DNA from: an uncultured Ectothiorhodospiraceae bacterium
Lineage (GTDB): Bacteria; Pseudomonadota; Gammaproteobacteria; UBA9214
NCBI GenBank assembly: GCA_947258845.1
Contig: CAMYJZ010000013.1
Coordinates: 1 to 50,118, forward strand
Direction of reading: 5' to 3'
DNA length: 50,118 nucleotides
Shown here one piece after another: positions 19,970-27,574 of the stretch. Position 1 is the stretch's first letter; each line of letters begins with the position of its first letter. The notes below the pieces were generated by a model that worked only from the letters and a program-made list of their open reading frames with translations, made no database searches and was not told the origin of the DNA. A program made the translations under genes and the position numbers.

Positions 19970-20490
19970 TGGCGCGCCCGGCAGGACTCGAACCTGCGAC
20001 CCTCGGCTTAGCTTACCAACTACGTCTTTCGACGCCCCTTCCGGGTTTGTGGTCTGGACTATCTCTTCACCGTCTCAGGTGCCGCACGTATAGTCTCTAC
20101 GGATCCCGTCGTAACCAGCAGCCATTCTCATGAACACTGACAGATTATTCTTGGGTGTTTCTACCCTCGGCGCAACCGAACCTTGGGTGCATGTTCAGTC
20201 ACAGGATTCATTATTACAAATCCTTGCTCGAACATATCGAGCCAAGCCTTCAAAACACCCAGGTCACCCCGCTCTCCGGTGCGGCACATCGCCTACATGC
20301 TAGACACCAGCCATTGCACGGGTCAACCAACGGTTTCCTCGGGATTGCCATCAGCACTAACTGTTAAGGTTTCCCCGATACAGTGCGATCCACTTTATGA
20401 GTTCTGTTTCCTCATAAAGGCTCCTACTATGCACATTTGCCATGATGTGCGCTTAAAGGCCGATGCTCTATCCAGCTGAGCTACGGGCGC
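19970..20490 (-). tRNA. tRNA-Arg (TCT), interrupted by a 444-nt intron
   Basis: The 5' exon is 20456-20490 (35 nt: acceptor GCGCCCG, D arm, 5' anticodon stem, ending CCTT). The 3' exon is 19970-20011 (42 nt: CTAAGCCGA, T arm GCAGG-TTCGAGT-CCTGC, CGGGCGC, GCCA). Joined they give a perfect 77-nt tRNA with anticodon loop CTTCTAA (TCT). The break lies between anticodon bases 34 and 35. Either exon alone is not a tRNA, so a functional product needs splicing. A tRNA-Arg at this place in a Pro-Arg-His-Lys/Leu array is expected from related genomes, where it is normally uninterrupted as far as I recall. Confidence 0.93.
20012..20455 (-). other. Group I self-splicing intron in tRNA-Arg(TCT)
   Basis: 444-nt insertion in the anticodon, ending in G (20012) as group I introns do. 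The catalytic core strand R reads GTAGAGACTATA (20089-20100) and strand S reads AAGAGATAGTCC (20056-20067). These resemble the group I consensus 'AGAGACTA' and 'AAGATATAGTCC' and pair as P7 (GACTA/TAGTC). A P1 helix can form between the exon end GGCCTT plus intron TA and the internal guide TAGGAGCC (20419-20426), with a U-G pair at the splice site and one C/A mismatch. A 9-bp hairpin CTTTATGAG/CTCATAAAG follows. No homing endonuclease is encoded on the sense strand; the 70-aa frame at 20155-20367 is antisense. Exact subgroup not determined. Confidence 0.87.
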
Positions 20491-20528
20491 ATTTTTCCAG
20501 CTTCTCGACGTACTGAAAAATCATTTCT

Positions 20529-20605
20529 TGGTCGGGGTAGAGGGATTCGAACCCCCGACATCCAGCTCCCAAAGCTGGCGCGCTACCAGACTGCGCTATA
20601 CCCCG
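20529..20605 (-). tRNA. tRNA-Pro (TGG)
   Basis: 77-nt tRNA with encoded CCA. The acceptor CGGGGTA/TACCCCG pairs. Anticodon loop TTTGGGA gives TGG. T arm CGGGGG-TTCGAAT-CCC complete. First tRNA of the operon, directly behind a strong promoter. Confidence 0.97.
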
Positions 20606-20664
20606 CTGTCTCCGTGCTGTCACGAGGTGATTTCGAACCTCTACGGTCCACACTGAGCCTCGCG

Positions 20665-20694
20665 ATAATACGTGCTACCCCTGTTGATGGTCAA
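20665..20694 (-). promoter_or_regulatory. Sigma-70 promoter of the tRNA operon
   Basis: Minus strand TTGACC (20689-20694), 18-nt spacer, TATTAT (20665-20670), followed by a GC-rich discriminator CGCGAGGC. The GC-rich stretch at the start site is typical of stable-RNA promoters under stringent control. The predicted start near 20658 lies about 50 nt before tRNA-Pro. Confidence 0.78.
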
Positions 20695-20823
20695 ATGGCA
20701 GGGGGCCGCAGGCCCGCTGCCGCCTGCCTGTGGACACGCCCTGAAACACCGCCAAGTTGTGCCGGATCATGGCAGCATGCGAGAATCCCGCGCTGGCAAA
20801 CCACCGGGCACGCTATCCACCCC

Positions 20824-21678
20824 ATGAGCGCAAAACTGATTGATGGCAAGGCCATCGCCGCCGAAGTCAGGCAGTCCGTTAAAAAGAGGATCGAGGACCG
20901 CCTCAGCAGCAATCTGCGCCCCCCCGGTCTCGCAGTCATCCTGGTCGGGCAGGATCCGGCCTCCGAGATCTATGTGCGCAACAAGCGGCTCGCCTGTGAC
21001 GAGGCCGCCATGCTGTCTCGCTCATATGATCTGCCCGCGGACACCAGCGAACGGGAACTGCTTGCCCTGATCGAGGACCTGAACAATGACAGGGAAATCG
21101 ACGGTATCCTGGTACAGTTTCCGCTGCCCGGGCAGATCGATGCCGACAAGGTGACCGAGGCCATTTTGCCGGACAAGGACGTGGACGGTTTTCACCCCTA
21201 CAACATCGGGCGCCTGGCCCTGCGCCGCCCCCTGCTCCGTTCCTGTACGCCGCGCGGTGTCATTACCCTGCTGGAGTACACCGACGAACCGTTCTACGGC
21301 CGGGAGGCCGTGATTGTCGGTGCCTCGAATATCGTCGGTCGACCCATGTCACTGGAGTTGCTGCTGGCGGGATGCACGGTAACCATCTGCCACCGCTTTA
21401 CCCGCGACCTCGAGGCGCACGTGGGCACGGCGGACATCCTGGTCGTGGCTGTGGGCAAGCCCGGGCTGGTGCCGGGCGAGTGGATCAAACCCGGCGCCAC
21501 TGTCATCGATGTCGGTATCAACCGGCTGAAAGACGGGACGTTGACCGGTGATATCGGCTTTGACGCGGCCTATGAACGTGCTGCCTGGATCACCCCGGTG
21601 CCGGGAGGGGTCGGCCCGATGACGGTCGCGACCTTGCTGGAAAACACCCTGTTTGCAGCAGAACAGCTGCACGGGTAG
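20824..21678 (+). CDS. folD: Methylenetetrahydrofolate dehydrogenase/cyclohydrolase FolD
   Basis: Bifunctional cytoplasmic enzyme that converts 5,10-methylene-THF to 10-formyl-THF with NADP, supplying one-carbon units for purines and fMet. From the ATG at 20824 it is 284 aa. Catalytic residues fall at the E. coli positions: Y50 and K54 in 'YVRNK', Q98 in 'GILVQFPLP', D121 in '[10 protein letters not shown]'. The nucleotide-binding loop is '[10 protein letters not shown]', and '[10 protein letters not shown]' closes the protein. The open frame extends 210 nt upstream, but that part is unrelated to FolD. No clear ribosome site is visible. It is convergent with cysS, with one base between stop codons. 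Confidence 0.96.
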   Translation: MSAKLIDGKAIAAEVRQSVKKRIEDRLSSNLRPPGLAVILVGQDPASEIYVRNKRLACDEAAMLSRSYDLPADTSERELLALIEDLNNDREIDGILVQFPLPGQIDADKVTEAILPDKDVDGFHPYNIGRLALRRPLLRSCTPRGVITLLEYTDEPFYGREAVIVGASNIVGRPMSLELLLAGCTVTICHRFTRDLEAHVGTADILVVAVGKPGLVPGEWIKPGATVIDVGINRLKDGTLTGDIGFDAAYERAAWITPVPGGVGPMTVATLLENTLFAAEQLHG

Positions 21679-21679
21679 C

Positions 21680-23086
21680 TTATTTGCGGCGCCAGCTGGT
21701 CCCCGTAGCGCCGTCTTCCAGCAGGATGCCGAGCGCATCGAGTTCGTCACGGATCCTGTCGGCCTCGGCCCAGTCCTTGTCGGCCCTCGCCTGCAGGCGC
21801 CTTGCGATCAGTTCATCGATTGCCGCATCCGACAGGCCGGCATCCGCAGCACCGGCACTACCGGCCACCTCGCGCAGAAACACCTCCGGCTCGCTCTGCA
21901 GCAGGCCGAGCACCCCACCGAGCTGGCGCAGCAGACCGCCCAGCCGTTGCGCCTCCTTGTCGGCGGTGTCGCGATGCCGGTTTATCTCCCTGGCGATGTC
22001 GAAGAGCACCGCGATCGCCTCGGGGGTATTGAAATCATCACTCATTGCCGCATGAAAGGCGTCCGTGTAGCTGCACTCGTTCGGGTCAGGTGCCACGACT
22101 GACAGCCCCCTGAGCGCCGTGTACAGCCGCGTCAGGGCGGCCTTGCTGTTGTCCAGATTCTCCTGGGAATAGTTCAGCGGGCTGCGGTAATGGCTGGCCA
22201 GAATGAAGTAGCGCACCTCCTCGGCCCGGTAGCGCTGCAGGATCTCCCTGACGGTGAAGAAATTGCCCAGTGATTTGGACATCTTTTCCTCGTCCACCTT
22301 GACGAAGCCGTTATGCATCCAGTAGTTGACGAAGTGCTCACCGGTCGCGGCCTCGGACTGGGCAATTTCGTTTTCGTGATGGGGAAATTTCAGGTCCATG
22401 CCGCCGCCGTGGATGTCGAAGTGCGCCCCCAGGCACTGGGTGGACATGGCCGAACACTCGATATGCCAGCCGGGCCGGCCATCACCCCAGGGCGAATGCC
22501 AGCTGGGCTCCCCGGGCTTGGCGGCCTTCCAGAGTACGAAATCCAGCGGGTCCCGCTTCGACTCGTCGATGGCGACACGCTCGCCGGCACGCAGGTCCTC
22601 GATTCGCTTCCCGGACAGCTGGCCGTAGTGTTCGAAACGGCTGACGACATAGTAGACGTCGCCATTGGCGCCCTGGTAGGCATAGTCCTTTTCTATCAGG
22701 GTGGCGATCATTGCGATGATCTGGTCCATCGAGGTGGTCGCGCGCGGTTCCTGGTCGGGCGCCAGGATGCCCAGTGCGGCGGCATCCTCGTGCATGAGGG
22801 CGGTGAAGCGCGCGGTCAGGTCCTGTATATCCTCCTGGTTTTCGTTGGCACGCGCGATGATCTTGTCATCGATATCGGTGATGTTGCGCACATAGGTCAC
22901 CTCGTAACCGAGGTGGCGCAGATAGCGGGTCACGATGTCGAAGACCACCATGACCCGGGCATGGCCCAGGTGGCAGAAGTCATAGATCGTCATCCCGCAG
23001 ACATACATCCGCACCTTGCCCTCCTCGATGGGGACAAAGGTTTCCTTGTTGCCGGTCAGGCTGTTATAGATGGTGATGGCTTGCAT
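21680..23086 (-). CDS. cysS: Cysteinyl-tRNA synthetase
   Basis: Charges tRNA-Cys with cysteine. Class I synthetase of 468 aa, typical length. Zinc ligand C30 lies in 'YVCGMT', the HIGH-like signature is 'CHLGHARV' (38-45), a second metal-binding group is 'WHIECSAMS' with '[11 protein letters not shown]', and the KMSKS loop is '[10 protein letters not shown]' (about 267). The C-terminal DALR-like helical domain holds '[10 protein letters not shown]'. Divergent from the cyclophilin gene with about 140 bp between them, as ppiB and cysS are neighbours in other gammaproteobacteria. Confidence 0.97.
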   Translation of the reverse strand: MQAITIYNSLTGNKETFVPIEEGKVRMYVCGMTIYDFCHLGHARVMVVFDIVTRYLRHLGYEVTYVRNITDIDDKIIARANENQEDIQDLTARFTALMHEDAAALGILAPDQEPRATTSMDQIIAMIATLIEKDYAYQGANGDVYYVVSRFEHYGQLSGKRIEDLRAGERVAIDESKRDPLDFVLWKAAKPGEPSWHSPWGDGRPGWHIECSAMSTQCLGAHFDIHGGGMDLKFPHHENEIAQSEAATGEHFVNYWMHNGFVKVDEEKMSKSLGNFFTVREILQRYRAEEVRYFILASHYRSPLNYSQENLDNSKAALTRLYTALRGLSVVAPDPNECSYTDAFHAAMSDDFNTPEAIAVLFDIAREINRHRDTADKEAQRLGGLLRQLGGVLGLLQSEPEVFLREVAGSAGAADAGLSDAAIDELIARRLQARADKDWAEADRIRDELDALGILLEDGATGTSWRRK

Positions 23087-23227
23087 TGTTCCGGTCCGCA
23101 GCGGCTCGGGTGCGCCGTAGGCGCGGTCATGGTAACGGAAAGCACGCCGGGAAACACCCCTGCGGACTTGTAACTCGGGCAGAAGCTTATATCATTGGCA
23201 GCCGGCAGATATTAACCGGAGTAGTAA

Positions 23228-23824
23228 ATGAAACAATTGCTAGGAATTTTCCTGACCGCGATGCTTGGACTGATACCGGCGACCGGTTCTTCTTCAGAAA
23301 ACCACACACAAGGAGCCGGCATGATTACTGTACACATGGACACGAGCAAGGGACTCGTGACACTGGAACTCGACGGGGACAAGGCCCCGGAGACTGTCGG
23401 AAACTTTGTCGAGTATGCGAAGGCGGGTTTCTACGATGGCACCGTCTTTCATCGCGTCATTCCCGGTTTCATGATCCAGGGCGGCGGCTTCGATGCCGAC
23501 ATGAAGCAGAAGGCGACCAAGGCACCGGTCAAGAACGAGGCCAACAACGGGCTCAAGAACGTCACCGGTTCGATCGCCATGGCGCGCACCAGCGACCCGC
23601 ACTCCGCCACGGCCCAGTTCTTCATCAACGTCAAGGACAACGGCTTCCTGGATCACTCGGCCCCCACTACCCAGGGCTGGGGTTATTGCGTATTCGGCAA
23701 GGTCGTTGACGGTATAGACGTGGTTCATGCCATCGAAGGCGTCCAGACGGAAAACAAGGCCGGGCACCAGGACGTACCGGTCGAGGCCGTGATCATCAAT
23801 TCAGTCAGGATCGTGGAAGGCTAG
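23228..23824 (+). CDS. ppiB: Cyclophilin-type peptidyl-prolyl isomerase, two possible starts
   Basis: Peptidyl-prolyl isomerase of the PpiB type. The core from residue 32 has '[15 protein letters not shown]', 'NEANNGLKN', '[20 protein letters not shown]' split across its active site, and '[10 protein letters not shown]'. The long form (198 aa) begins with a signal-like segment: K2, the hydrophobic core '[15 protein letters not shown]', then 'TGSSSE'. A second ATG at 23321 starts the classic 167-aa cytosolic PpiB and has a strong AAGGAG site 5 nt before it. The outer ATG has a CCGGAG site. The gene may therefore give both a periplasmic and a cytosolic enzyme. It is followed by lpxH after 14 nt, as in E. 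coli. Confidence 0.92.
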   Translation: MKQLLGIFLTAMLGLIPATGSSSENHTQGAGMITVHMDTSKGLVTLELDGDKAPETVGNFVEYAKAGFYDGTVFHRVIPGFMIQGGGFDADMKQKATKAPVKNEANNGLKNVTGSIAMARTSDPHSATAQFFINVKDNGFLDHSAPTTQGWGYCVFGKVVDGIDVVHAIEGVQTENKAGHQDVPVEAVIINSVRIVEG

Positions 23825-23838
23825 ACAACGCCGGTCGC

Positions 23839-24561
23839 ATGCCATGCACCCTGTTCATCTCCGACCTGCACCTGGACCCGCAGCGCCCGGCGATCACCCG
23901 GCTGTTTCTTGACTTTCTGGAGCAGCGCGGCCGCTCTGCCGAGTGCCTGTATATCCTCGGCGACCTGTTCGAGGCCTGGATCGGGGATGACGAGGACGGT
24001 GCACTGGCGAGCGCCGTATGCGCGGGACTCAGGGACTGTGCAGGCTCAGGCACACCCATTTATGTCATGCACGGGAACCGGGACTTTCTCCTGGGCAGGG
24101 ACTTCGCCGCGGCATCCGGCTGCACCCTGCTCGCCGATCCCTCTGTTATCGACCTCTACGGCCAGGTCACGCTGCTGATGCACGGTGACCTGTTGTGCAC
24201 CGATGATACGGATTACCTGGCCTTCCGCGACGTGGTAAGGGAGCCCCAATGGCAGCAGGCCTTCCTGGCCAAACCGCTGGCAGAACGCCGTCAGATCGCC
24301 AGACAGTTGCGGGAGACCAGCATCGAGAAGACCCGGGGAAAGCCGGAGTCGATCATGGATGTCAACCAGCAGACCGTGGTCGACACCATGGAACGGCATG
24401 CCGTGCAGCGGCTGATCCACGGCCACACCCATCGCCCTGCGGTCCATGGGCTGACAGTCAACGGCAAACCGGCCCAGCGCCTGGTGCTCGGCGACTGGTA
24501 TGAACAGGGCAGCGTCCTCGAATGCACCCCGGAGGGCTGTCAGTTGCAGTCGCTCGGCTAG
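23839..24561 (+). CDS. lpxH: UDP-2,3-diacylglucosamine hydrolase LpxH
   Basis: Lipid A pathway enzyme that cleaves UDP-2,3-diacyl-GlcN to lipid X and UMP at the inner face of the membrane. It is 240 aa. Metallophosphoesterase motifs with the metal ligands are all present: 'SDLHL' (D9, H11), 'LGDLFEAWIGDD', 'MHGNRDFLLG', 'HGDLLCTDD' and 'HGHTHRPAV'. It lies 14 nt behind the cyclophilin gene and is probably co-translated. Its last four bases overlap the end of the convergent lipoprotein gene. Confidence 0.96.
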   Translation: MPCTLFISDLHLDPQRPAITRLFLDFLEQRGRSAECLYILGDLFEAWIGDDEDGALASAVCAGLRDCAGSGTPIYVMHGNRDFLLGRDFAAASGCTLLADPSVIDLYGQVTLLMHGDLLCTDDTDYLAFRDVVREPQWQQAFLAKPLAERRQIARQLRETSIEKTRGKPESIMDVNQQTVVDTMERHAVQRLIHGHTHRPAVHGLTVNGKPAQRLVLGDWYEQGSVLECTPEGCQLQSLG

Positions 24562-25316
24562 CCCCCGGTTACCTCACCCAGCGAGTAGCGCTGATAAGCC
24601 TCCGGCAGGCGGAACAGCTCACCTGCCACCCGCTCGGCCTCCGAGTAATCAACAAGAGTACGGCGATAGCCGTCAGCGTCCCACTCCCGGATCGGGAAGC
24701 CCTGGCGCAAATGGCGCGCGGGGGCATACACATAGCGGGTAAGGAAACACGCCGTCTGCAGTGACTCCGGGGTGATTGACAGGTTTTCCTGTTGCCGGGA
24801 TCCGAGTATCTCTTCATATTCGATCAGGGCCTCGACCGCGTCTGCCAGCAGACCGGGTACAATCACGGCTTCATGGCATACGGCCGTGTTCGCGATAAAA
24901 CGCATATGCACCGGCTGCCTGCCTGCAACCCGGGGGGCGTCGGTGTCGATTGCCTGCTCCAGATCCAGGTGAATGTCTGCAGGCAGCTGTTCATCTGCTG
25001 GCGTGTGCTGTATCACCAGGATGTTACCGTCCTCGTGGCTGACGCTGGAGACGGTGCGCGCCTCCCGGTCCAGCAGGGTGAAATCACTCTCCGCGTAGCC
25101 GTCATCGATGCGCAGGTATTCCGGGTTGACCAGTACCCGCACCGGGTAACTGTCTGTCCCGGCCTCCTGTTCCTGGTAGTGCAGGACGGTTACCGTGGCA
25201 CTGGCAGCGGGGACCGTGTCGCTGGTACTGGTGTCACCCCCGCCATTCTCGGCGGTTGAACAGGCGGCGCTGACAGCAGCCAGCACCAACAGGGTGAACA
25301 GCCTGTATCCGCTCAT
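24558..25316 (-). CDS. Putative lipoprotein of unknown function
   Basis: 252-aa protein with a clean lipoprotein signal: R5, the hydrophobic run 'LFTLLVLAAV', and lipobox 'SAAC' (Cys 19). After a short Gly/Ser/Thr linker (20-35) the mature part is soluble and acidic, with no transmembrane segment and no motif I can name. Two cysteines ('TAVCHEAV', 'QTACFLTRY') could form a disulfide. It overlaps the DUF455 gene (ATGA) and so is translated with it and metZ. The gene ends overlapping lpxH on the other strand. It could bind a hydrophobic ligand like other small periplasmic lipoproteins, but that is a guess. Confidence 0.75.
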   Translation of the reverse strand: MSGYRLFTLLVLAAVSAACSTAENGGGDTSTSDTVPAASATVTVLHYQEQEAGTDSYPVRVLVNPEYLRIDDGYAESDFTLLDREARTVSSVSHEDGNILVIQHTPADEQLPADIHLDLEQAIDTDAPRVAGRQPVHMRFIANTAVCHEAVIVPGLLADAVEALIEYEEILGSRQQENLSITPESLQTACFLTRYVYAPARHLRQGFPIREWDADGYRRTLVDYSEAERVAGELFRLPEAYQRYSLGEVTGG

Positions 25317-26182
25317 CTTCTCTCCTCCCGGGTAATCCCGTGCAGCAGTTCAAGTTCATCATGGTCAAAGCCGGCCTGGCGTCTTGCCGCGTCATTCAGC
25401 GGGTTTTTTACCCGGCCATGCATGTATTCATCCAGCAGTTTGCGGAATGTCTCCAGTGGGTCAAGTGCACGTTGCCGGCACAGGTAGCGGTACCAGCGCG
25501 AGCCGATCTCGACATGACCGATCTCGTCCCGGAAAATGATCTCCAGCACCCCGGCACTGTCCAGGTCTCCTGCACCCTGCAGGCGTGCGATCATCCCCGG
25601 TGTGACATCCAGCCCGCGCGCCTCCAGTACCCGCGGCACCAGCGCCATGCGTACCAGGACATCGTGGTCGGTACGGCAGGCCATCTCCCAGAGGCCATCA
25701 TGCGCCGGGTAATCACCGTATTCATGCCCCAGCGAGCGCAGTCTTTCTCTCAACAGTCCGAAATGCCGCGCCTCCTCGTCGGCAACCCGGACCCAGTCAC
25801 TGTAGTAGGCCGGCGGCAGGCCGCGAAAACGGTAAACCGCGTCCCATGCGAGGTTGATGGCATTGAACTCGATATGGGCCAGCGCATGCAGCAGGGCAGC
25901 CCTGCCCGCCTCGCTCGTCAACTTGCGCGCGACCACCCGGGACGGATGCACCAGTTCGGGACGCTCAGGTCGGCCTGGCGCGGCAATCGTTTCCGGGGCA
26001 ATCGAATCGACCGGCCGCAGCAGCTCCGCGCGCCAGGCCTGCGCCGTGTCCCGGGTCAGGGCCAGCTTGGCATCCGGGTCGCAGGCGTCGATGCACGCCC
26101 GGGCACTTGCAAACAGGCTGACCGCCAGGCTCTCACCCGCCCGGCGTGTCCCGCACACGGCCTTTCCGCCAGGGCTCGTCAT
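25313..26182 (-). CDS. DUF455 family ferritin-like protein
   Basis: About 289 aa from the ATG at 26182, which lies 5 nt after the metZ stop. The open frame runs further upstream only as a shadow of metZ. It has an all-helical ferritin-like fold with carboxylate/histidine pairs suited to a di-iron centre: 'HIEFNAINLAWDA', 'DEEARHFGLL' and 'RDEIGHVEIG' (two E-x-x-H pairs). The middle contains 'PRVLEARGLDVTPGM', a DUF455 hallmark. Relatives include di-iron hydroxylases such as MiaE; the function of DUF455 is unknown to me. It overlaps the lipoprotein gene by four bases. Confidence 0.85.
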   Translation of the reverse strand: MTSPGGKAVCGTRRAGESLAVSLFASARACIDACDPDAKLALTRDTAQAWRAELLRPVDSIAPETIAAPGRPERPELVHPSRVVARKLTSEAGRAALLHALAHIEFNAINLAWDAVYRFRGLPPAYYSDWVRVADEEARHFGLLRERLRSLGHEYGDYPAHDGLWEMACRTDHDVLVRMALVPRVLEARGLDVTPGMIARLQGAGDLDSAGVLEIIFRDEIGHVEIGSRWYRYLCRQRALDPLETFRKLLDEYMHGRVKNPLNDAARRQAGFDHDELELLHGITREERR

Positions 26183-26187
26183 GGGCC

Positions 26188-27375
26188 TTACAGTGCCCCG
26201 AGACCCCGTGCCAGGTCCGCCTGCAGGTCGTCGATGGACTCCAGACCCACCGCGAGGCGGATCAGGCCATCGCCGATACCGGCCTCGCTGCGCTGCTCCG
26301 GCGTCAGGCGCCCATGGGTGGTTGTCGCGGGGTGTGTGATGGTGCTCTTGGTGTCGCCCAGATTCGCGGTAATCGAGAAGACTGCAGTCGCATCGATCAG
26401 CCTCCAGGCAGCGGCCCTGCCGCCCCTGACATCGAAGGAGACGATACCGCCGAAACCCTGCTGCTGGCGCCTGGCCAGCTCGTGCTGCGGGTGGGACTCG
26501 AGACCGGGATAGTAAACCCGCTCGACCCCGGCCTGCGCCTCCAGCCACTGCGCCAGTGCCAGCGCACGCTCGCAATGCGCCTGCATGCGCACACTCAGTG
26601 TCTCCAGCCCCTTGAGAAACACCCAGGCATTGAACGGGCTCATGGTCGGTCCTGCCGTGCGCAGGAAACCGTAGATATCCTTGCCGACGTGTTCCTCATC
26701 ACCGACTACCGCACCGCCGATGCAGCGTCCCTGGCCGTCCAGGTACTTGGTGGCCGAGTGGATGACGATATCCGCGCCCGCCTTCAGTGGTTGCTGCAAT
26801 GCCGGTGTGCAGAAGCAATTGTCCACCACCAGCAGGCAGCCACTGGCATGGGCCAGGTCCGCGAGTTGGGCAATATCGGCCAGTTCCGTCAGCGGGTTGG
26901 AGGGTGTCTCGACAAACAGCAGCCGGGTTGTGTCACGCACGGCATTGCTCCATGCCTCCTGATCGGTGAGCGTCACAAAGCTGGTCTCGATTCCGAACTT
27001 CGCCAGGTAGGTGGAAAACAGCACAGTGGTCGTTCCGAATATGCTGCGCGACGACACAATGTGATCACCTGCCTTGAGCAGGCCCGAGCAGGTCGCCAGT
27101 ATGGCAGCCATGCCGGAGGCGGTGGCGACGCAGCGTTCCCCGCCCTCCAGCGAGGCCAGGCGCTGCTCGAAGGTGCGTACCGTGGGGTTGGTAAAACGCG
27201 AATAGATGTTGCCGGGCTGATCACCCGAGAACCGCGCCGCGGCCTCGGCGGCACTGCCGAATACGTAACTGGAGGTCGGGAATATCGGCTCGGAATGTTC
27301 GCCTTCAGCAGTGCGCTGCTGGCCCGCGCGAATCGCCCGGGTCTCAAAGGCAAGTTCGTCTTCATCGATAGGCAT
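26188..27375 (-). CDS. metZ: O-succinylhomoserine sulfhydrylase
   Basis: PLP enzyme of the Cys/Met gamma-family that joins O-succinylhomoserine and sulfide to give homocysteine, the direct sulfhydrylation route to methionine. It is 395 aa. 'YSRFTNPTVRTFEQRLASLEG' is spread over residues 58-79, 'ASGMAAI' near 85, 'ETPSNPL' near 157, and the PLP lysine is in 'HSATKYLDGQGR' (about 208). Close to Pseudomonas MetZ, which also follows purF. A GGAG site lies 7 nt before the ATG. The leader holds a SAM-II-like aptamer and terminator, so expression should fall when SAM is plentiful. Confidence 0.94.
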   Translation of the reverse strand: MPIDEDELAFETRAIRAGQQRTAEGEHSEPIFPTSSYVFGSAAEAAARFSGDQPGNIYSRFTNPTVRTFEQRLASLEGGERCVATASGMAAILATCSGLLKAGDHIVSSRSIFGTTTVLFSTYLAKFGIETSFVTLTDQEAWSNAVRDTTRLLFVETPSNPLTELADIAQLADLAHASGCLLVVDNCFCTPALQQPLKAGADIVIHSATKYLDGQGRCIGGAVVGDEEHVGKDIYGFLRTAGPTMSPFNAWVFLKGLETLSVRMQAHCERALALAQWLEAQAGVERVYYPGLESHPQHELARRQQQGFGGIVSFDVRGGRAAAWRLIDATAVFSITANLGDTKSTITHPATTTHGRLTPEQRSEAGIGDGLIRLAVGLESIDDLQADLARGLGAL

Positions 27376-27433
27376 GTCTTGTCTCCAGACTGGTCCCGGC
27401 TACCGGCTCTCCCCTGCCCGTCCCGGGGGGCAT

Positions 27434-27466
27434 AAAAAAACCCGCTTGCAACAATGCGAAAGCAGG
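27434..27466 (-). terminator. Leader terminator (attenuator) of metZ
   Basis: Minus-strand hairpin CCTGCTT (27460-27466) with AAGCGGG (27441-27447), followed by seven T (27434-27440), all before the metZ start. It stands 2 nt after the SAM-II-like aptamer. Its right arm GCAAGC can instead pair with GCTTGC in the aptamer, a plausible antiterminator. Confidence 0.85.
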
Positions 27467-27468
27467 TG

Positions 27469-27523
27469 CCGTCGCTTTAGCTGTATTTGGTAAGCGCCCG
27501 CAAGCTGAAATCAAATCGGCGCT
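27469..27523 (-). promoter_or_regulatory. SAM-II-type riboswitch
   Basis: 55-nt leader element on the minus strand. P1 is AGCGCC (27518-27523) with GGCGCT, followed inside by the conserved GATTT loop start. After P1 the segment ACCAAATACAGCTAAA matches the conserved SAM-II stretch (AUAAAUGUAGCUAAA in the structurally studied metX RNA). A partial pseudoknot pair GCTT/AAGC is visible. It lies between purF and metZ, a methionine gene, and directly before an intrinsic terminator. The pseudoknot P2 looks short, which keeps me from higher confidence. Confidence 0.78.
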
Positions 27524-27574
27524 GTCGATGAACAGACTAGTTGCAGTATCAGGGCCTGTCAACAGCTTCAGTGT

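Noticed and set aside
20012-20455. Integrated mobile element at a tRNA attachment site
   Set aside because: No integrase, no direct repeat of the tRNA 3' end, and the break is in the anticodon. Group I core strands explain it better.
25313-26575. 420-aa version of the DUF455 protein
   Set aside because: The first 131 residues overlap metZ out of frame and are low complexity; the ATG 5 nt after metZ fits the family.
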